Assembly: GCA_040954595.2 (NCBI GenBank)
Contig: CM082592.2
Location: forward strand, 12,276,001 to 12,340,000
Direction: 5' to 3'
DNA from: Balanoglossus misakiensis
Taxonomy: Eukaryota; Hemichordata
Length of the DNA stretch: 64,000 nt
Position 1 is the stretch's first letter, and each line of letters starts with the position of its first letter. The position numbers were made by a program, and so were the translations under genes. Positions 25,066 to 36,312 of this stretch are shown piece after piece. The notes beneath the pieces are model-generated. The model saw only the letters and a list, made by a program, of their open reading frames with translations. It had not been told where the DNA came from and did no database searches.

Positions 25066-25317
25066 ACTGTGATTAGATCAGAAAGAATTTTGAAATTAAT
25101 CCTGACATGGAAACCGGCGAAGCTCCCGCCTCACTGGTGTCATGTCTCTCAATTGCGGTGGGATACATTCGTCTTGTCTGGTCTGGGTGTCGGGTGATGA
25201 AGAGTGATGATGATGAAGAGACGGCAACTCGTGTAGAGTGTATTTTAACGCCGAAGACTTTATTAAGAAAGGCCAGCCGTGGACATACACAGGACAAGCC
25301 TGTAACAAGACGAGCAG

Positions 25318-25462
25318 CGGTATCAAAAGCTTTTGAAAAACCTTTGAAAGAACAATAAAATTTGCCACTTTTGCAGGTTAAATATTTCTGAACAACAGAT
25401 TGTAATATAAAAATGCTATCTATGGTTGAATATCCTCGACGGAACCCAGCGTGTGCTTCATC
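25318..25462 (-). pseudogene. LINE reverse transcriptase fragment, N-terminal RT motifs
   Basis: The minus frame reads FDEAHAGFRRGYSTIDSIF, then LQSVVQKYLTCKSGKFY and FSKAFDT. This matches the 'QAGFRKGYST.D' and 'F.DFSKAFD' motifs of jockey/CR1-like RT. The first catalytic Asp of motif A appears lost (FKGFSKAFD where relatives have F-x-D-F), and the frame changes character directly after FDT. It is on the same strand as the C-terminal RT relic at 18.9-19.1 kb, but more than 6 kb away, so the two belong together only if much was inserted between them. Confidence 0.75.
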
Positions 25463-25689
25463 AAATTGAAGTTGTATGTTTTGGCAGGTGGTCGAGAGTG
25501 TGTAACACGAGGGGATTGTTATTGTATAGGCGGAAAACTTTATTGTGGATGCTGTTGATGAATTGTGCTTCAGGCATTTAGATTTCCATTGCATTGCAGT
25601 AATGAACTTTACACTTCAATTCTACTAATGCATATTTTATTGATCCTTATTCAATTTGAGTGTGTTTTATCATAGACCATGTAGGGTCC

Positions 25690-26376
25690 ATGATCGCAGA
25701 TGAAGATATCTGGATGCCAAATGAAGAGAAGACACAGGTTTTTAGTCAGCATTTTAAGAGTTTATAATGAGAATGAAGGGATTGCGTTCTGTCCAGTTTT
25801 CTCTTAAAGCGACAAAATCGCTTTTTGACCTTTCAACGATTTCAAGTATACATTGATTACTCGTGTTATCTTTGTGTTAAAAATTGATGTTGATTTGTAA
25901 CCATCATTTCCTGTCATACAAAATCAATCTCTAAACGGTCCAAAATGAGTGAATTTTGCTCCTTAATCTGTTGATCCAGTGAAGATAGTGGCATTGACAT
26001 TGACTTTCCGTATGCGTTCCCTTGATCACACTGGTTACTTGTGCAGAATTTCAATTATGTTAATTAGCACACTTGTCTACTATTACAGTTGAGGAGCTAC
26101 ACAATTGTTGCAGCCATTGGGAAAACTTCATGACAAGAAGGATTCAGATTAGGACACAGTATGAATTCTCATACACATACATGTACATACATACATACAT
26201 ACATACATACATACATACATACATACATACATACATACATACATGCATGCATGCATGCATGCATGCATGCATGCATGCATGCATGCATGCATACATACAT
26301 ACATACATACATACATACATACATACATACATACATACATACATACATACATACATACATACATACATACATACAT

Positions 26377-26436
<60 letters not shown>

Positions 26437-27500
26437 ACACATACACACACATACACACACATACACACACATACATACATGCATACATACATGCATACAT
26501 ACATACATACATACATACATACATACATACATACATACATACATACATACACACACATACATGTGCGTTTAATGTGTGTCAAATGAAATATCAGAGAAAA
26601 CAAGTCTGTAACCATTTAACTCAACTATGCTTATTAAACTGTAGCCTAAATGTCCATATGATTTAGTAATTCTAAGAATTACATGTATGAATTGAGGAAA
26701 TTTTGTTTAGTGAATTGTTCAGTCAAAGCAAATTGATTCAATCTAGAAAACTGTTTGTGCCATTTCAGCCAATTTTTCTAACTTCAATATTAACGTACTA
26801 ACACACCATTAACTAACTATAACAACTAATACTTTGGCTGGAGTGGTATAAGCAGGCTATGAGAAACTTGCATTCTTGTGACTATTTCTATTTTTCATAA
26901 TGAGCCAGTTAGAGGTATACAGATGAAATTTAGTAATGTATTCTAATTCAATTTAAATTAGCTGTATTTTCCAAAACCTGAAAGTGACGGCCGAGAAAAT
27001 TATTTATTTCAAATTTTAGGGTACAGAATTGTTCTCTATGTATGTATGTATGTATGTATGTATGTATGTGTGTATGTATGTATGTGTGTGTGTATGTATG
27101 TATGTATGTATGTATGTATGTATGTATGTATGTATGTATGTATGTATGTATGTATGTATGTATGTATGTATGTATGTATGTATGTATGTGTGTATGTGTG
27201 TGTGTGTGTGTGTGTATGCATGTATGCAATGTATGCAATGTATGCATGTATGTATGTAATGTATGCATGTATGTATGTAATGTATGCATGTATGTATGTA
27301 ATGTATGCATGTATGTATGTAATGTATGCATGTATGTAATGTATGCATGTATGTAATGTATGTGTATGTGAATTCCTATTGTATCCTTGTCCGAATTTTA
27401 TCTTGTCATGAAGTTCTCCCAATGTCTACAATAGTTGAGAAGCTTTCCAACTGTGATGGTAGATAAGTTTAGCAAATGTTTTGGAAATTGTTTACTAGTG
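25690..27500. mobile_element. Dispersed repeat copy A: inverted-repeat element filled with microsatellites
   Basis: It is related along its length to 33160-34240 and to the inverted copy at 38380-39468, sharing the AATCTCTAAA block, GATTCAGATTAGGACACAGTAT, AACAACTAATACTTTGGCTG and AATTCAATTTAAATTAGCTG. Around the microsatellites the flanks are inverted repeats: CATTGGGAAAACTTCATGAC at 26115 faces GTCATGAAGTTCTCCCAATG ending near 27423, and the similarity extends outward for several tens of bases. Internally it holds (TACA)n/(TGCA)n/(CA)n at 26177-26553 and (TATG)n/(GTAATGTATGCAT)n at 27039-27366. The 25690 end carries a 25-codon frame (MIADEDIWMPNEEKTQVFSQ...) resembling the frame repeated in the adjacent 283-bp array. 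Confidence 0.75.
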
Positions 27501-27559
27501 TGCTATAATATAACAGAAACTAACAATATTGAAGTATAATTGCATTAAGTTAAGCAGGA

Positions 27560-30500
27560 AGGATGAAGACAAAATTCCAAATGATGTCAATAGTAGAAGT
27601 GGACAAGGACTTGGTCTTCCAGTCAGCCAATAAAGTACTTGCATGATGGCAGATGAAGCAAGTTCAAGCATGAAGACTGATGTTAATTTCTAAATGATGC
27701 CAACGGTAGAAGTGGACAAGGACTTGGTTTCCCAGTCACCCAATAAACTACTTGCATGATGGCAGATGAAGATATTTGGATATCAAATAAAGAAAACATA
27801 CAGGTTTGCAGTCAACATTTTAAGAGTGTATATAGTATTGGAACAAATCCAAACTTAAAACATTGAATCAATTTTATAAAATATGTCACCACTTTGTTCA
27901 TTGATCATGAATCATGTTTTTTTTCCGTTGTTTTGTTAGAATATGGCGAAGAGTGCAGGCTGATGTTGTGTATCTGAATGTTGCCATTGGTAGAAGTGGA
28001 TATGGACTTGGTTTCCCAGTCACCCAATAAACTTCTTGCATGATGGCAGATGAAGATATTTGGATGTCAAATAAAGAAAACATACAGGTTTGCAGTCAAC
28101 ATTTTAAGAGTGTATATAGTGTTTGAACAAATCCAAACTTAACTCATTGAATCAATTTTATAAAATATGTCACCACTATGTTCATTAATCATGAATCATG
28201 TATTTTTCTGTTGTTTTGTTAGAATATGGCGAAGAGTGCAGGCTGATGTTGTGTATCTGAATGTTGCCATTGGTAGAAGTGGATATGGACTTGGTTTCCC
28301 AGTGACCCAATAAACTACTTGCATGATGGCAGATGAAGATATTTGGATGTCAAATAAAGAAAACATAGAGGTTTGTAGTCAACATTTTAAGAGTGTATAT
28401 AGTGTTGGAACAAATCCAAACTTAACTCATTGAATCAATTTTATAAAATATGTCACCACTTTGTTCATTAATCATGAATCATGTATTTTTCTGTTGTTTT
28501 GTTAGAATATGGCGAAGAGTGCAGGCTGATGTTGTGTATCTGAATGTTGCCATTGGTAGAAGTGGATATGGACTTGGTTTCCCAGTGACCCAATAAACTA
28601 CTTGCATGATGGCAGATGAAGATATTTGGATGTCAAATAAAGAAAACATACAGGTTTGTAGTCAACATTTTAAGAGTGTATATAGTGTTGGAACAAATCC
28701 AAGCTTAACTCATTGAATCAATTTTATAAAATATGTCACCACTTTGTTCATTGATCATGAATACTTTTTTTCTGTTGTTTTGTTAGAATATGGCGAAGAG
28801 TGCAGGGTGATGTTGTGTATCTGAATGTTGCCAATGGTAGAAGTGGACAAGGACATGGTCTTCCAGTCAGCCAATAAAGTACTTGCATAATGGCAGATGA
28901 AGCAAGGTCAAGCATGAAGACGGATGTTAATTTCTAAATGATGCCAACGGTAGAAGTGGACAAGGACTTGGTTTCCCAGTCACCCAATAAACTACTTGCA
29001 TGATGGCAGATGAAGATATTTGGATATCAAATAAAGAAAACATACAGGTTTGCAGTCAACATTTTAAGAGTGTATATAGTATTGGAACAAATCCAAACTT
29101 AAAACATTGAATCAATTTTATAAAATATGTCACCACTTTGTTCATTGATCATGAATCATGTTTTTTTTCCGTTGTTTTGTTAGAATATGGCGAAGAGTGC
29201 AGGGTGATGTTGTGTATCTGAATGTTGCCAATGGTAGAAGTGGACAAGGACATGGTCTTCCAGTCAGCCAATAAAGTACTTGCATAATGGCAGATGAAGC
29301 AAGGTCAAGCATGAAGACGGATGTTTAATTTCTAAATGGTGCCAACGGTAGAAGTGGACAAGGACTTGGTCTTGCAGTCAGCCAATAAACAACCTGCATG
29401 ATGGCAGATGAAGATATTTGGATGTCAAATAAAGAAAACATACAGGTTTGCAGTCAACATTTTAAGAGTGTATATAGTATTGGAACAAATCCAAATTTAA
29501 CTCATCGAATCAAATTATACAATCTTTCACCAATTTGTTCATTAATCATGGATAATATTTTTCTGTTCTTTTGTTAGAATATGGCGAAGAGTGCAGGCTG
29601 ATGTTATGTATCTGAATGTTGCCATTGGTAGAAGTGGACAAGGACTTGTTCTTGCTTTCACTCAATAAACTCTGCATGATGGCAGATGAAGATATTTGGA
29701 TGTCAAATAAAGAAAACATACAGGTTTGCAGTCAACATTTTAAGAGTGTATATAGTGTTGGAACAAATCCAAACTTAACTCATTGAATCAATTTTATAAA
29801 ATATGTCACCACTTTGTTCATTGATCATGAATAATTTTTTTCTGTTGTTTTGTTAGAATATGGCAAAGAGTGCAGGCTGATGTTGTGTATCTGAATGTTG
29901 CCATTGGTAGGAGTGGACAAGGACTTGGTTTCCCAGTCACCCAATAAACTACTTGCATGATGGCAGATGAAGATATTTGGATGTCAAATAAAGAACACAT
30001 ACAGGTTTGCAGTCAACATTTTAAGAGTGTATATAGTGTTGGAACAAATCCTAACTTAACTCATTGAATCAATTTTATAATATATGTCACCATTTTGTTC
30101 ATTGATCATGAATAATTTTTTTCTGTTGTTTTGTTACAATATGGCGAAGAGTGCAGGCTGATGTTGTGTATCTGTATGTTGCCATTGGTAGAAGTGGACA
30201 AGGACTTGGTTTCCCAGACACCCAATAAACTACTTGCATGATGGCAGATGAAGATATTTGGATGTCAAATTAAGAAAACATACAGGTTTGCAGTCAACAT
30301 TTTAAGAGTGTATATAGTGTTGGAACAAATCCAAGCTTAACTCATTGAATCAATTTTATAACATATGTCACCACTTTGTTCATTGATCATGAATATTTTT
30401 TTTTCTGTTGTTTTGTTAGAATATGGCGAAGAGTGCAGGCTGATGTTGTGTATCTGAATGTTGCCATTGGTAGAAGTGGACATGGACATGGTCTTCCAGT

Positions 30501-33070
30501 CAGCCAATAAAGTACTTGCATGATGGCAGATGAAGCAAGGTCAAGCATGAAAACTGATGTGTAATTTCTAAATGACGCCAACGGTAGAAGTGGAAAAGGA
30601 CTTGGTCTTGCAGTCAGCCAATAAACAACTTGCATGATGGCAGATGAAGATATATGGATGTCAAATGAAGAAAACGTACAGGTTTGCAGTCAACAAGTGT
30701 ATATAGTATTGGAACAAATTCAAACTTAACTCATTGAATCAATTTTATAAAATATGTCACCACTTTGTTCATTGATCATGGATATTTTTTTTCTGTTGTT
30801 TTGTTAGAATATGGCGAAGAGTGCAGGCTGATGTTTTTTATCCAGATATTGCCAATGGTAGAAGTGGACAAGGACTTGGTCTTGCACTCACCCCATAAAT
30901 TATTTGCATGATGGCAGATGAACATATCTGGTTGTCAAATGAAGAAAATATAAAGGTTTGTAGTCAACATTTTAAGAGTGCGTATAGTATACGAACACAT
31001 CCAAATTTAACTCTTTGAATAAATTTATCCAATCTTTCGCCAATTTGTTCATTAATCATGGATAAAAAAATTCTGTTCTTTTGTTAGAATATGGCGAAGA
31101 GTGCAGGCTGGTGTTTTTATCCAGATATTGCCAATGGTAGAAGTGGACAAGGGCTTGGTCTTGCACTCACCCCATAAACTATTTGCATGATGGCAGATGA
31201 ACATATCTGGTTGTCAAATGAAGAAAATATAAAGGTTTGTAGTCAACATTTTAAGAGTGTATATAATATTGGAACACATCCAAATTTAACTCAGTGAATC
31301 AATTTTTACAATCTTTCGCCAATTTGTTCTTTAATCATGGATAAAAAAATTCTGTTCTTTTGTTAGAATATGGCGAAGAGTGCAGGCTGATGTTTTTATC
31401 CTGATATTGCCAATGCTAGAAGTGGACAAGGACTTGGTCTTGCACTCACCCCATAAACTATTTGCATGATGGCAGATGAACATATCTGGTTGTCAAATGA
31501 AGAAAATATAAACGTTTGTAGTCAACATTTTAAGAGTGTATATAGTATTTGAACACATCCAAATTTAACTCATTGAATCAATTTATACAATCTTTCGCCA
31601 ATTTGTTCATTAATCATGGATAAAAATTTTCTATCATTTTGTTAGAATATGGCGAAGAGTGCAGGCTGATGTTTTCATCCAGATATTGCCAATGGTAGAA
31701 GTGGACAAGGGCTTGGTCTTGCACTCACCCCATAAACTATTTGCATGATGGCAGATGAACATATCTGGTTGTCAAATGAAGAAAATATAAAGGTTTGTAG
31801 TCAACATTTTAAGAGTGTATACAGTATTGGAACAACATTTTATGAGTGTATATAGTATTTGAACACATCCAAATTTAACTCATTGAATCAATTTTTACAA
31901 TCTTTTGCCAATTTGTTCTTTAATCATGGATAAAAAAAATTCTGTTCTTTTGTTAGAATATGGCGACGAGTGCAGGCTGATGTTTTTATCCTGATATTGC
32001 CAATGGTAGAAGTGGACAAGGACTTGGTCTTGTACTCACCCCATAAACTATTTACATGATGGCAGATGAACATATCTGGTTGTCAAATGAAGAAAATATA
32101 AAGGTTTGTAGTCAACATTTTAAGAGTGTATATAGTATTGGAACACATCCAAATTTAACTCATTGAATCAATTTTTACAATCTTTCGCCAATTTGTTCAT
32201 TAATCATGGATAACATTTTTCTGTTCTTTTGTTAGAATATGGCGAAGAGTGCAGGCTGATGTTTTTATCCAGATATTGCCAATGGTAGAAGTGGACAAGG
32301 ACTTGGTCCTGCACTCACCCCATAAACTATTTGCATGATGGCAGATGAACATATCTGGTTGTCAAATGAAGAAAATATAAAGGTTTGTAGTCAACATTTT
32401 AAGAGTGCGTATAGTATACGAACACATCCAAATTTAACTCTTTGAATCAATTTATACAATCTTTCGCCAATTTGTTCATTAATCATGGATAACATTTTTC
32501 TGTTTTTTTGTTAGAATATGGCGAAGAGTGCAGGCTGATGTTTTTATCCAGATATTGCCAATGGTAGAAGTGGACAGGGACTTGGTCTTGCACTCACCCC
32601 ATAATTTATTTGCATGATGGCAGATGAACATATCTGGTTGTCAAATGAAGAAAATATAAAGGTTTGTAGTCAACATTTTAAGAGTGTATATAGTATTGGA
32701 ACAAATCCAAATTTAACTCAGTGAATCAATTTTATAAAATATGTCACCACTTTGTTCATTGATCATGGATAAAAATTTTCTGTTCTTTTGTTAGAATATG
32801 GCGAAGAGTGCAGGCTGATGTTTTTATCCAGATATTGCCAATGGTAGAAGTGGACAAGGACTTGGTCTTGCACTCACCCCATAAACTATTTGCATGATGG
32901 CAGATGAACATATCTGGTTGTCAAATGAAGAAAATATAAAGGTTTATAGTCAACATTTTATGAGTGTATATAGTATTGGAAAACATCCAAATTTAACTTA
33001 AGCTGAATGAATCAATGCTATAAAACGTGTCATCACTTCATTAATTAAAAGCGAATCTATTTTTTTTTCT
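27560..33070 (+). repeat. ~283-bp tandem array, 17 copies of the core
   Basis: The core AATATGGCGAAGAGTGCAGG recurs about every 282 bp (for example 27940, 28222, 28505, and last near 32796), with a few longer spacings from inserted partial units. Two subfamilies exist: one up to about 30.8 kb (GATGAAGATATTTGGATGTC) and one from about 30.8 to 33.0 kb (GATGAACATATCTGGTTGTC). In each unit a pyrimidine-rich TTTTGTTAG precedes the core and ACATACAG|GTTTGC follows about 150 bp later, so units look like intron-exon-intron blocks. A short plus-strand frame per unit stays open in most copies (see 28606-28716). Confidence 0.92.
28606..28716 (+). pseudogene. Representative 36-codon frame of the 283-bp array, THAP-like C-terminal half
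   Basis: The frame starts ATGATGGCAGATGAA and reads MMADEDIWMSNKENIQVCSQ HFKSVYSVGT NPSLTH, then stop. The pattern W-(M/L/I)-S-N/P-x(5-6)-V-C-S-x-H-F resembles the second half of a THAP zinc finger, where 'W.PS....R.CS.HF' supplies the final Cys and His of the C2CH site. The second subfamily reads MADEHIWLSNEENIKVCSQH. Upstream in each unit, ATGGCGAAGAGTGCAGGC starts MAKSAG before a stop, which recalls THAP N-termini. THAP domains occur in P-element-like transposases and in animal transcription factors. As it stands the unit cannot encode a full domain, so I call it a decayed, amplified exon-like piece; the family assignment is an inference. Confidence 0.4.
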
Positions 33071-33159
33071 GTTACTTTCTTAGCTCAAGCTGAAGTGTGA
33101 AGACTGGTGATTTTCCAAATGATGATGATGGTAGAAATGGACAAGGACTTGGTCTACCA

Positions 33160-34392
33160 GCAACCCAATAAAATACTTGCATCTTGGCAGATGAAGTCTG
33201 AATGCAAAATAAAGAGAAGACATAGATTTTCAGTCGGCATTTTAAGAGTTTATAATGAGAATGTAGAGAAAACTTATAGATTGTCTTCCGTCCAGTTTTC
33301 TTATAAAGTGACACAATCTCTCTTTTTGAGCTTTGAATGTTGTCAAGTATACATTGAATACTTGCATTAAATTTTTGTGTTAAAAAATAATGATTTTTAA
33401 AATCACCATTCTGTATCAAACGAAATTAATCTCTAAAAGATCAAAAAGAGAGAATGTTGCTGTTTAATCTAATGATACAGTGGGGACTATGACATTAACT
33501 TTCCTTACATGTTCCCTTGAGCTCACTGGTTATGTGTTATGATAAGGAATGATTCAGATTAGGACACAGTATTAATTATTTAACTGTAGCCTAAATGTCC
33601 ATAGATACAGTATTTCTTAGAATTACAAGTTTGCACAGAGCAAACTTTGTTCAGTGAATTTTGCAGTCAAAGGAATTTGATTCAATTTATGAAATTGTTT
33701 GTGCCATTTCAGCCATTTGTTAATTTCAACACTAAACCTAACCCTAACCCTACCCCTAACCCTAACCCTTACCCTAACCCTAACCCTAACCCTAACCCTA
33801 ACCCTAACCCTAACAACTAATACTTTGGCTGGAATGGTAAACAGGCTCGGGGAAACTTTGTTTAATAATGGTCTCCAATTTGTTCACCAGTTAAAAGTTC
33901 ACTGATGAAAATATGTTTAAGTATTGTATTGTAATTCAATTTAAATTAGCTGTCATTCCCAAAACCTGATAGTGAAGGTCAGGAAAATTAAAAAAATTGA
34001 ATTGTATGGGTACAAAATTGTTCTCTATGTATGCATTTATGAATGTATGTAATGTATGTATGTATGTATGTATGTATGTATGTACGCATGTATGCATGTA
34101 TGCATGTATGCATGTATGTAATGTATGCATGTATGCATGTATGTAATGTGTGCATGTATGTATGAAATGTATTCATGCATGTATTAGTGTATGCGTATGT
34201 GAATTCCTAATGCATCCTTGTCCGAATTTTAACTTGTCATGTAATTACTACGCCCACTTTCACCGCGCCGTTACGACAGCAAGTCGACTGCAACTTGGCC
34301 CACTTTAACCGCGCCGTTAGGACAGCAAGTCGACCGCAACCTGGCCCACTTTCACCGCGCTGTTAGGACAGCAAGTCGACCGCAACCTGGCC
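33160..34392. repeat. Left arm of a 1.23-kb inverted repeat (dispersed repeat copy B)
   Basis: The arm begins GCAACCCAATAAAATACTTG and ends CGACCGCAACCTGGCC. It is matched base for base, inverted, by 38230-39468. The only differences that I see are repeat-number changes: one extra telomeric hexamer here, and 12 bp fewer in the TATG tract than in the other arm. It contains a telomere-type block, a TATG microsatellite (34027-34190) and the first three monomers of the 46-bp satellite. The spacer between the arms (34393-38229) carries the HERC1 exons. Confidence 0.95.
33732..33814. repeat. Interstitial telomere-type block (CCCTAA)n
   Basis: About 13 CCCTAA units with two variant units (TACCCC and CTTACC). 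The vertebrate-type TTAGGG telomere motif is ancestral in animals. In dispersed copy A at about 26.8 kb the same place reads AACACACCATTAACTAACTA and lacks telomeric units. Confidence 0.95.
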
Positions 34393-34860
34393 CACTTTCA
34401 CCGCGCCGTCTGGACAGCAAGTCGACCGCAACCTGGCCCACTTTCACCGCCCCGTCAGGACAGCAAGTCGACCGCAACCTGGCACACTTTCACCGCGCCG
34501 TCAGGACAGCAAGTCGACCGCAACTAGGCCCACTTTCACCGCGCCGTCAGGACAGCAAGTCGACCGCAACTTGGCCCACTTTCACTGCGCCGTCAGGACA
34601 GCAAGTCCACCGCAACCTGGCCCACTTTCACCGCACCCTCCTCCGACTCCTCCTCCACCTCCACCTCCACCTCCACCTCCACCTCCACCTCCAGCTCCAG
34701 CTCCACCTCCAGCTCCACCTCCAGCTCCAGCTCCAGCTCCACCTCCAGCTCCAACTTGGCCCAGATTCACCGCGCCGTTACGACAGGAAGTCGGCCGTTA
34801 CGACAGGAAGTCGCCCCCAACTTGGCCCAGATTCACCGCGCCGTTACGACAGGATTCTGA
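34251..34860. repeat. Diverged 46-bp satellite monomers interrupted by (CCACCT)n
   Basis: Eight monomers of the type CCCACTTTCACCGCGCCGTY...GACAGCAAGTCGACCGCAAC lie in 34251-34636, followed by a CCACCT/CCAGCT hexanucleotide tract (34637-34757) and then two monomers of the type that dominates 41.75-64 kb (CAGATTCACCGCGCCGTTAC). The first series uses GACAGCAAGTCGACC where the main array uses GACAGGAAGTCGCC, so two subfamilies meet here. Poly-Pro and poly-Gly frames across it are repeat translations. Confidence 0.92.
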
Positions 34861-35050
34861 AATGAATCTCCTGGAGCATATCACTTACTCAAGTCATCTA
34901 CACTTCCTATTTATAGCAAGCAGGTCATCTATTTTGGTGCCAAATCATCTCTGTGCACTATTTTCGGAAAATGGCTGTGCTAGTTCTGTTCTCTAATGGT
35001 ACCTGTAGTGGTATGACTGTCTGACTCCCATCCCAAGGAAGACACATTTT
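34861..35050. other. Short unique stretch, no gene recognised
   Basis: It is non-repetitive between the satellite and the ATC microsatellite. Read on the minus strand it could end an exon at CTACAG|GTACCA (about 35010), but the only frame into it comes through poly-Asp and poly-Glu/Leu microsatellite translation, so I do not call one. Confidence 0.4.
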
Positions 35051-35054
35051 TTTT

Positions 35055-35140
<86 letters not shown>

Positions 35141-35768
35141 CCTCCACCTCCACCTCCACCTCCACCACCTCCTCCTCCTCCTCCAACTCCTCCTCCAACT
35201 CCTCCAACTCCTCCTCCAACTCCTCCTCCTCCTCCTCCAACTCCTCCTCCTCCTCCTCCTCCTCCTCCAACTCCTCCTCCTCCAACTCCTCCTCCAACTC
35301 CTCCTCCTCCTCCTCCTTCTCCAACTCCTCCTCCTCCTCCTCCCCCTCCTCCAACTCCTCCAACTCCTCCTCCAACTCCTCCAACTCCTCCTCCAACTCC
35401 TCCAACTCCTCCTCCAACTCCTCCTCCAACTCCTCCTCCTCCTCCAACTCCTCCTCCTCCTCCAACTCCTCCAACTCCTCCAACTCCTCCTCCAACTCCT
35501 CCTCCAACTCCTCCAACTCCTCCTCCAACTCCTCCAACTCCTCCAACTCCTCCTCCAACTCCTCCAACTCCTCCTCCAACTCCTCCAACTCCTCCTCCAA
35601 CTCCTCCTCCAACTCCTCCAACTCCTCCTCCAACTCCTCCTCCAACTCCTCCAACTCCTCCTCCAACTTCTCCTCCAACTCCTCCAACTCCTCCTCCAAC
35701 TCCTCCTCCAACTCCAACCTCTCCTCCAACTCCTCCTCCTCCTCCTCCAACTCCTCCAACTCCTCCTT
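35051..35768. repeat. (ATC)n then (CTC/TCCAAC)n microsatellite
   Basis: About 80 bp of TCA/ATC triplets pass through a short CCACCT tract into about 600 bp of CTC triplets mixed with CCAACT units. The right-hand 60-100 bp are the same as 41045-41168. On the minus strand this reads as Glu/Leu, Gly/Val or poly-Asp runs, purely from composition. It marks the left edge of the duplicated HERC1-containing segment. Confidence 0.95.
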
Positions 35769-36010
35769 TGCTGCTGCTTGAAAACATACGTTCACATATG
35801 TCAGATGATGGACACATACAGATAACAGAACATTACAGGATTCAATGTCAATTTACAACTCCACACAATGCACACCATCTAATGAACGTTCAACTTGTCT
35901 GAGCGAGTATTATGGCTAACAATAGAAAGCACACAAATATTCTGTGTAAGAAACATAAGACGTAAAATTCAGGAAGCTTGTCTGTTGAGATGTGTCACTG
36001 TAAAACTTAC

Positions 36011-36312
36011 ATTTGTCTGTGGCAAGCTGCTGGCAGTAAATGACAATGTTTGAGTAAACAGGCCAGAGTACATCTGGATGCAGCGTCCAGAAGTGGTTCC
36101 TCTGTTACTTCATTTGTATCCCAATCTGTGAAGACAACAATTAAGTTTCAGTCACAGCCTTCAGTGGATTCAAACCTTGCCAAGTGACTCTTCTGCTAAG
36201 AACCACAGAGAGTTTTCACTTACCCCTGTGCCTCGCATATTCCTGCATATTCATCCATATTGACTGTGCCGGCTCTCTGCTTATTCCTAGGATGAGATCC
36301 ATTAATACATTC
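36011..36312 (-). CDS. HERC1: HERC1 exons, minus strand: two exons from downstream of those on the plus strand
   Basis: Exon M1 (36224 to about 36312) encodes NVLMDLILGISREPAQSIW and MNMQEYARHR. Exon M2 (36011-36125) continues, after a GTAAGT/CACAG intron in matching phase 1, with DWDTNEVTEEPLLDAASR and CTLACLLKHCHLLPAACHRQ. In vertebrate HERC1 these align with 'VYVDLALGCSKEPARSLW', 'DWDSATLSNESLLD' and 'VLAALLKHTNLLSQA', which lie roughly 170 residues beyond the last plus-strand exon here. M2 ends in a GTAAGT donor. The 5' end of M1 runs into the start of plus-strand exon H1; the only acceptor-like site is ACGCAG|AAT at about 36312. HERC1 is a giant E3 ligase and Arf/Rab-interacting protein of the endomembrane system. 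No neighbouring HERC1 exon was found further left. Confidence 0.85.

Noticed and set aside
25107-25358. 83-codon plus-strand frame and 90-codon minus frame next to the RT fragment
   Set aside because: No recognisable domain. The minus frame runs into the LINE relic, so this looks like insertion debris rather than a gene.
26073-27422. Cys/Met/Tyr/Val- or His/Thr/Tyr/Ile-repeat proteins
   Set aside because: Six-frame readings of TACA, TGCA, CA and TATG microsatellites.
27560-33250. CRISPR-like array
   Set aside because: Repeats are whole 283-bp units without short unique spacers, in an animal genome with introns. It is a tandem satellite.
34980-35817. Acidic Glu/Leu and poly-Asp protein on the minus strand, possibly the acidic stretch of HERC1
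   Set aside because: The frame is the CTC and ATC microsatellite. The poly-Gly/Val frame in the same place is equally open. Expected HERC1 residues between exon M2 and the acidic region are absent.
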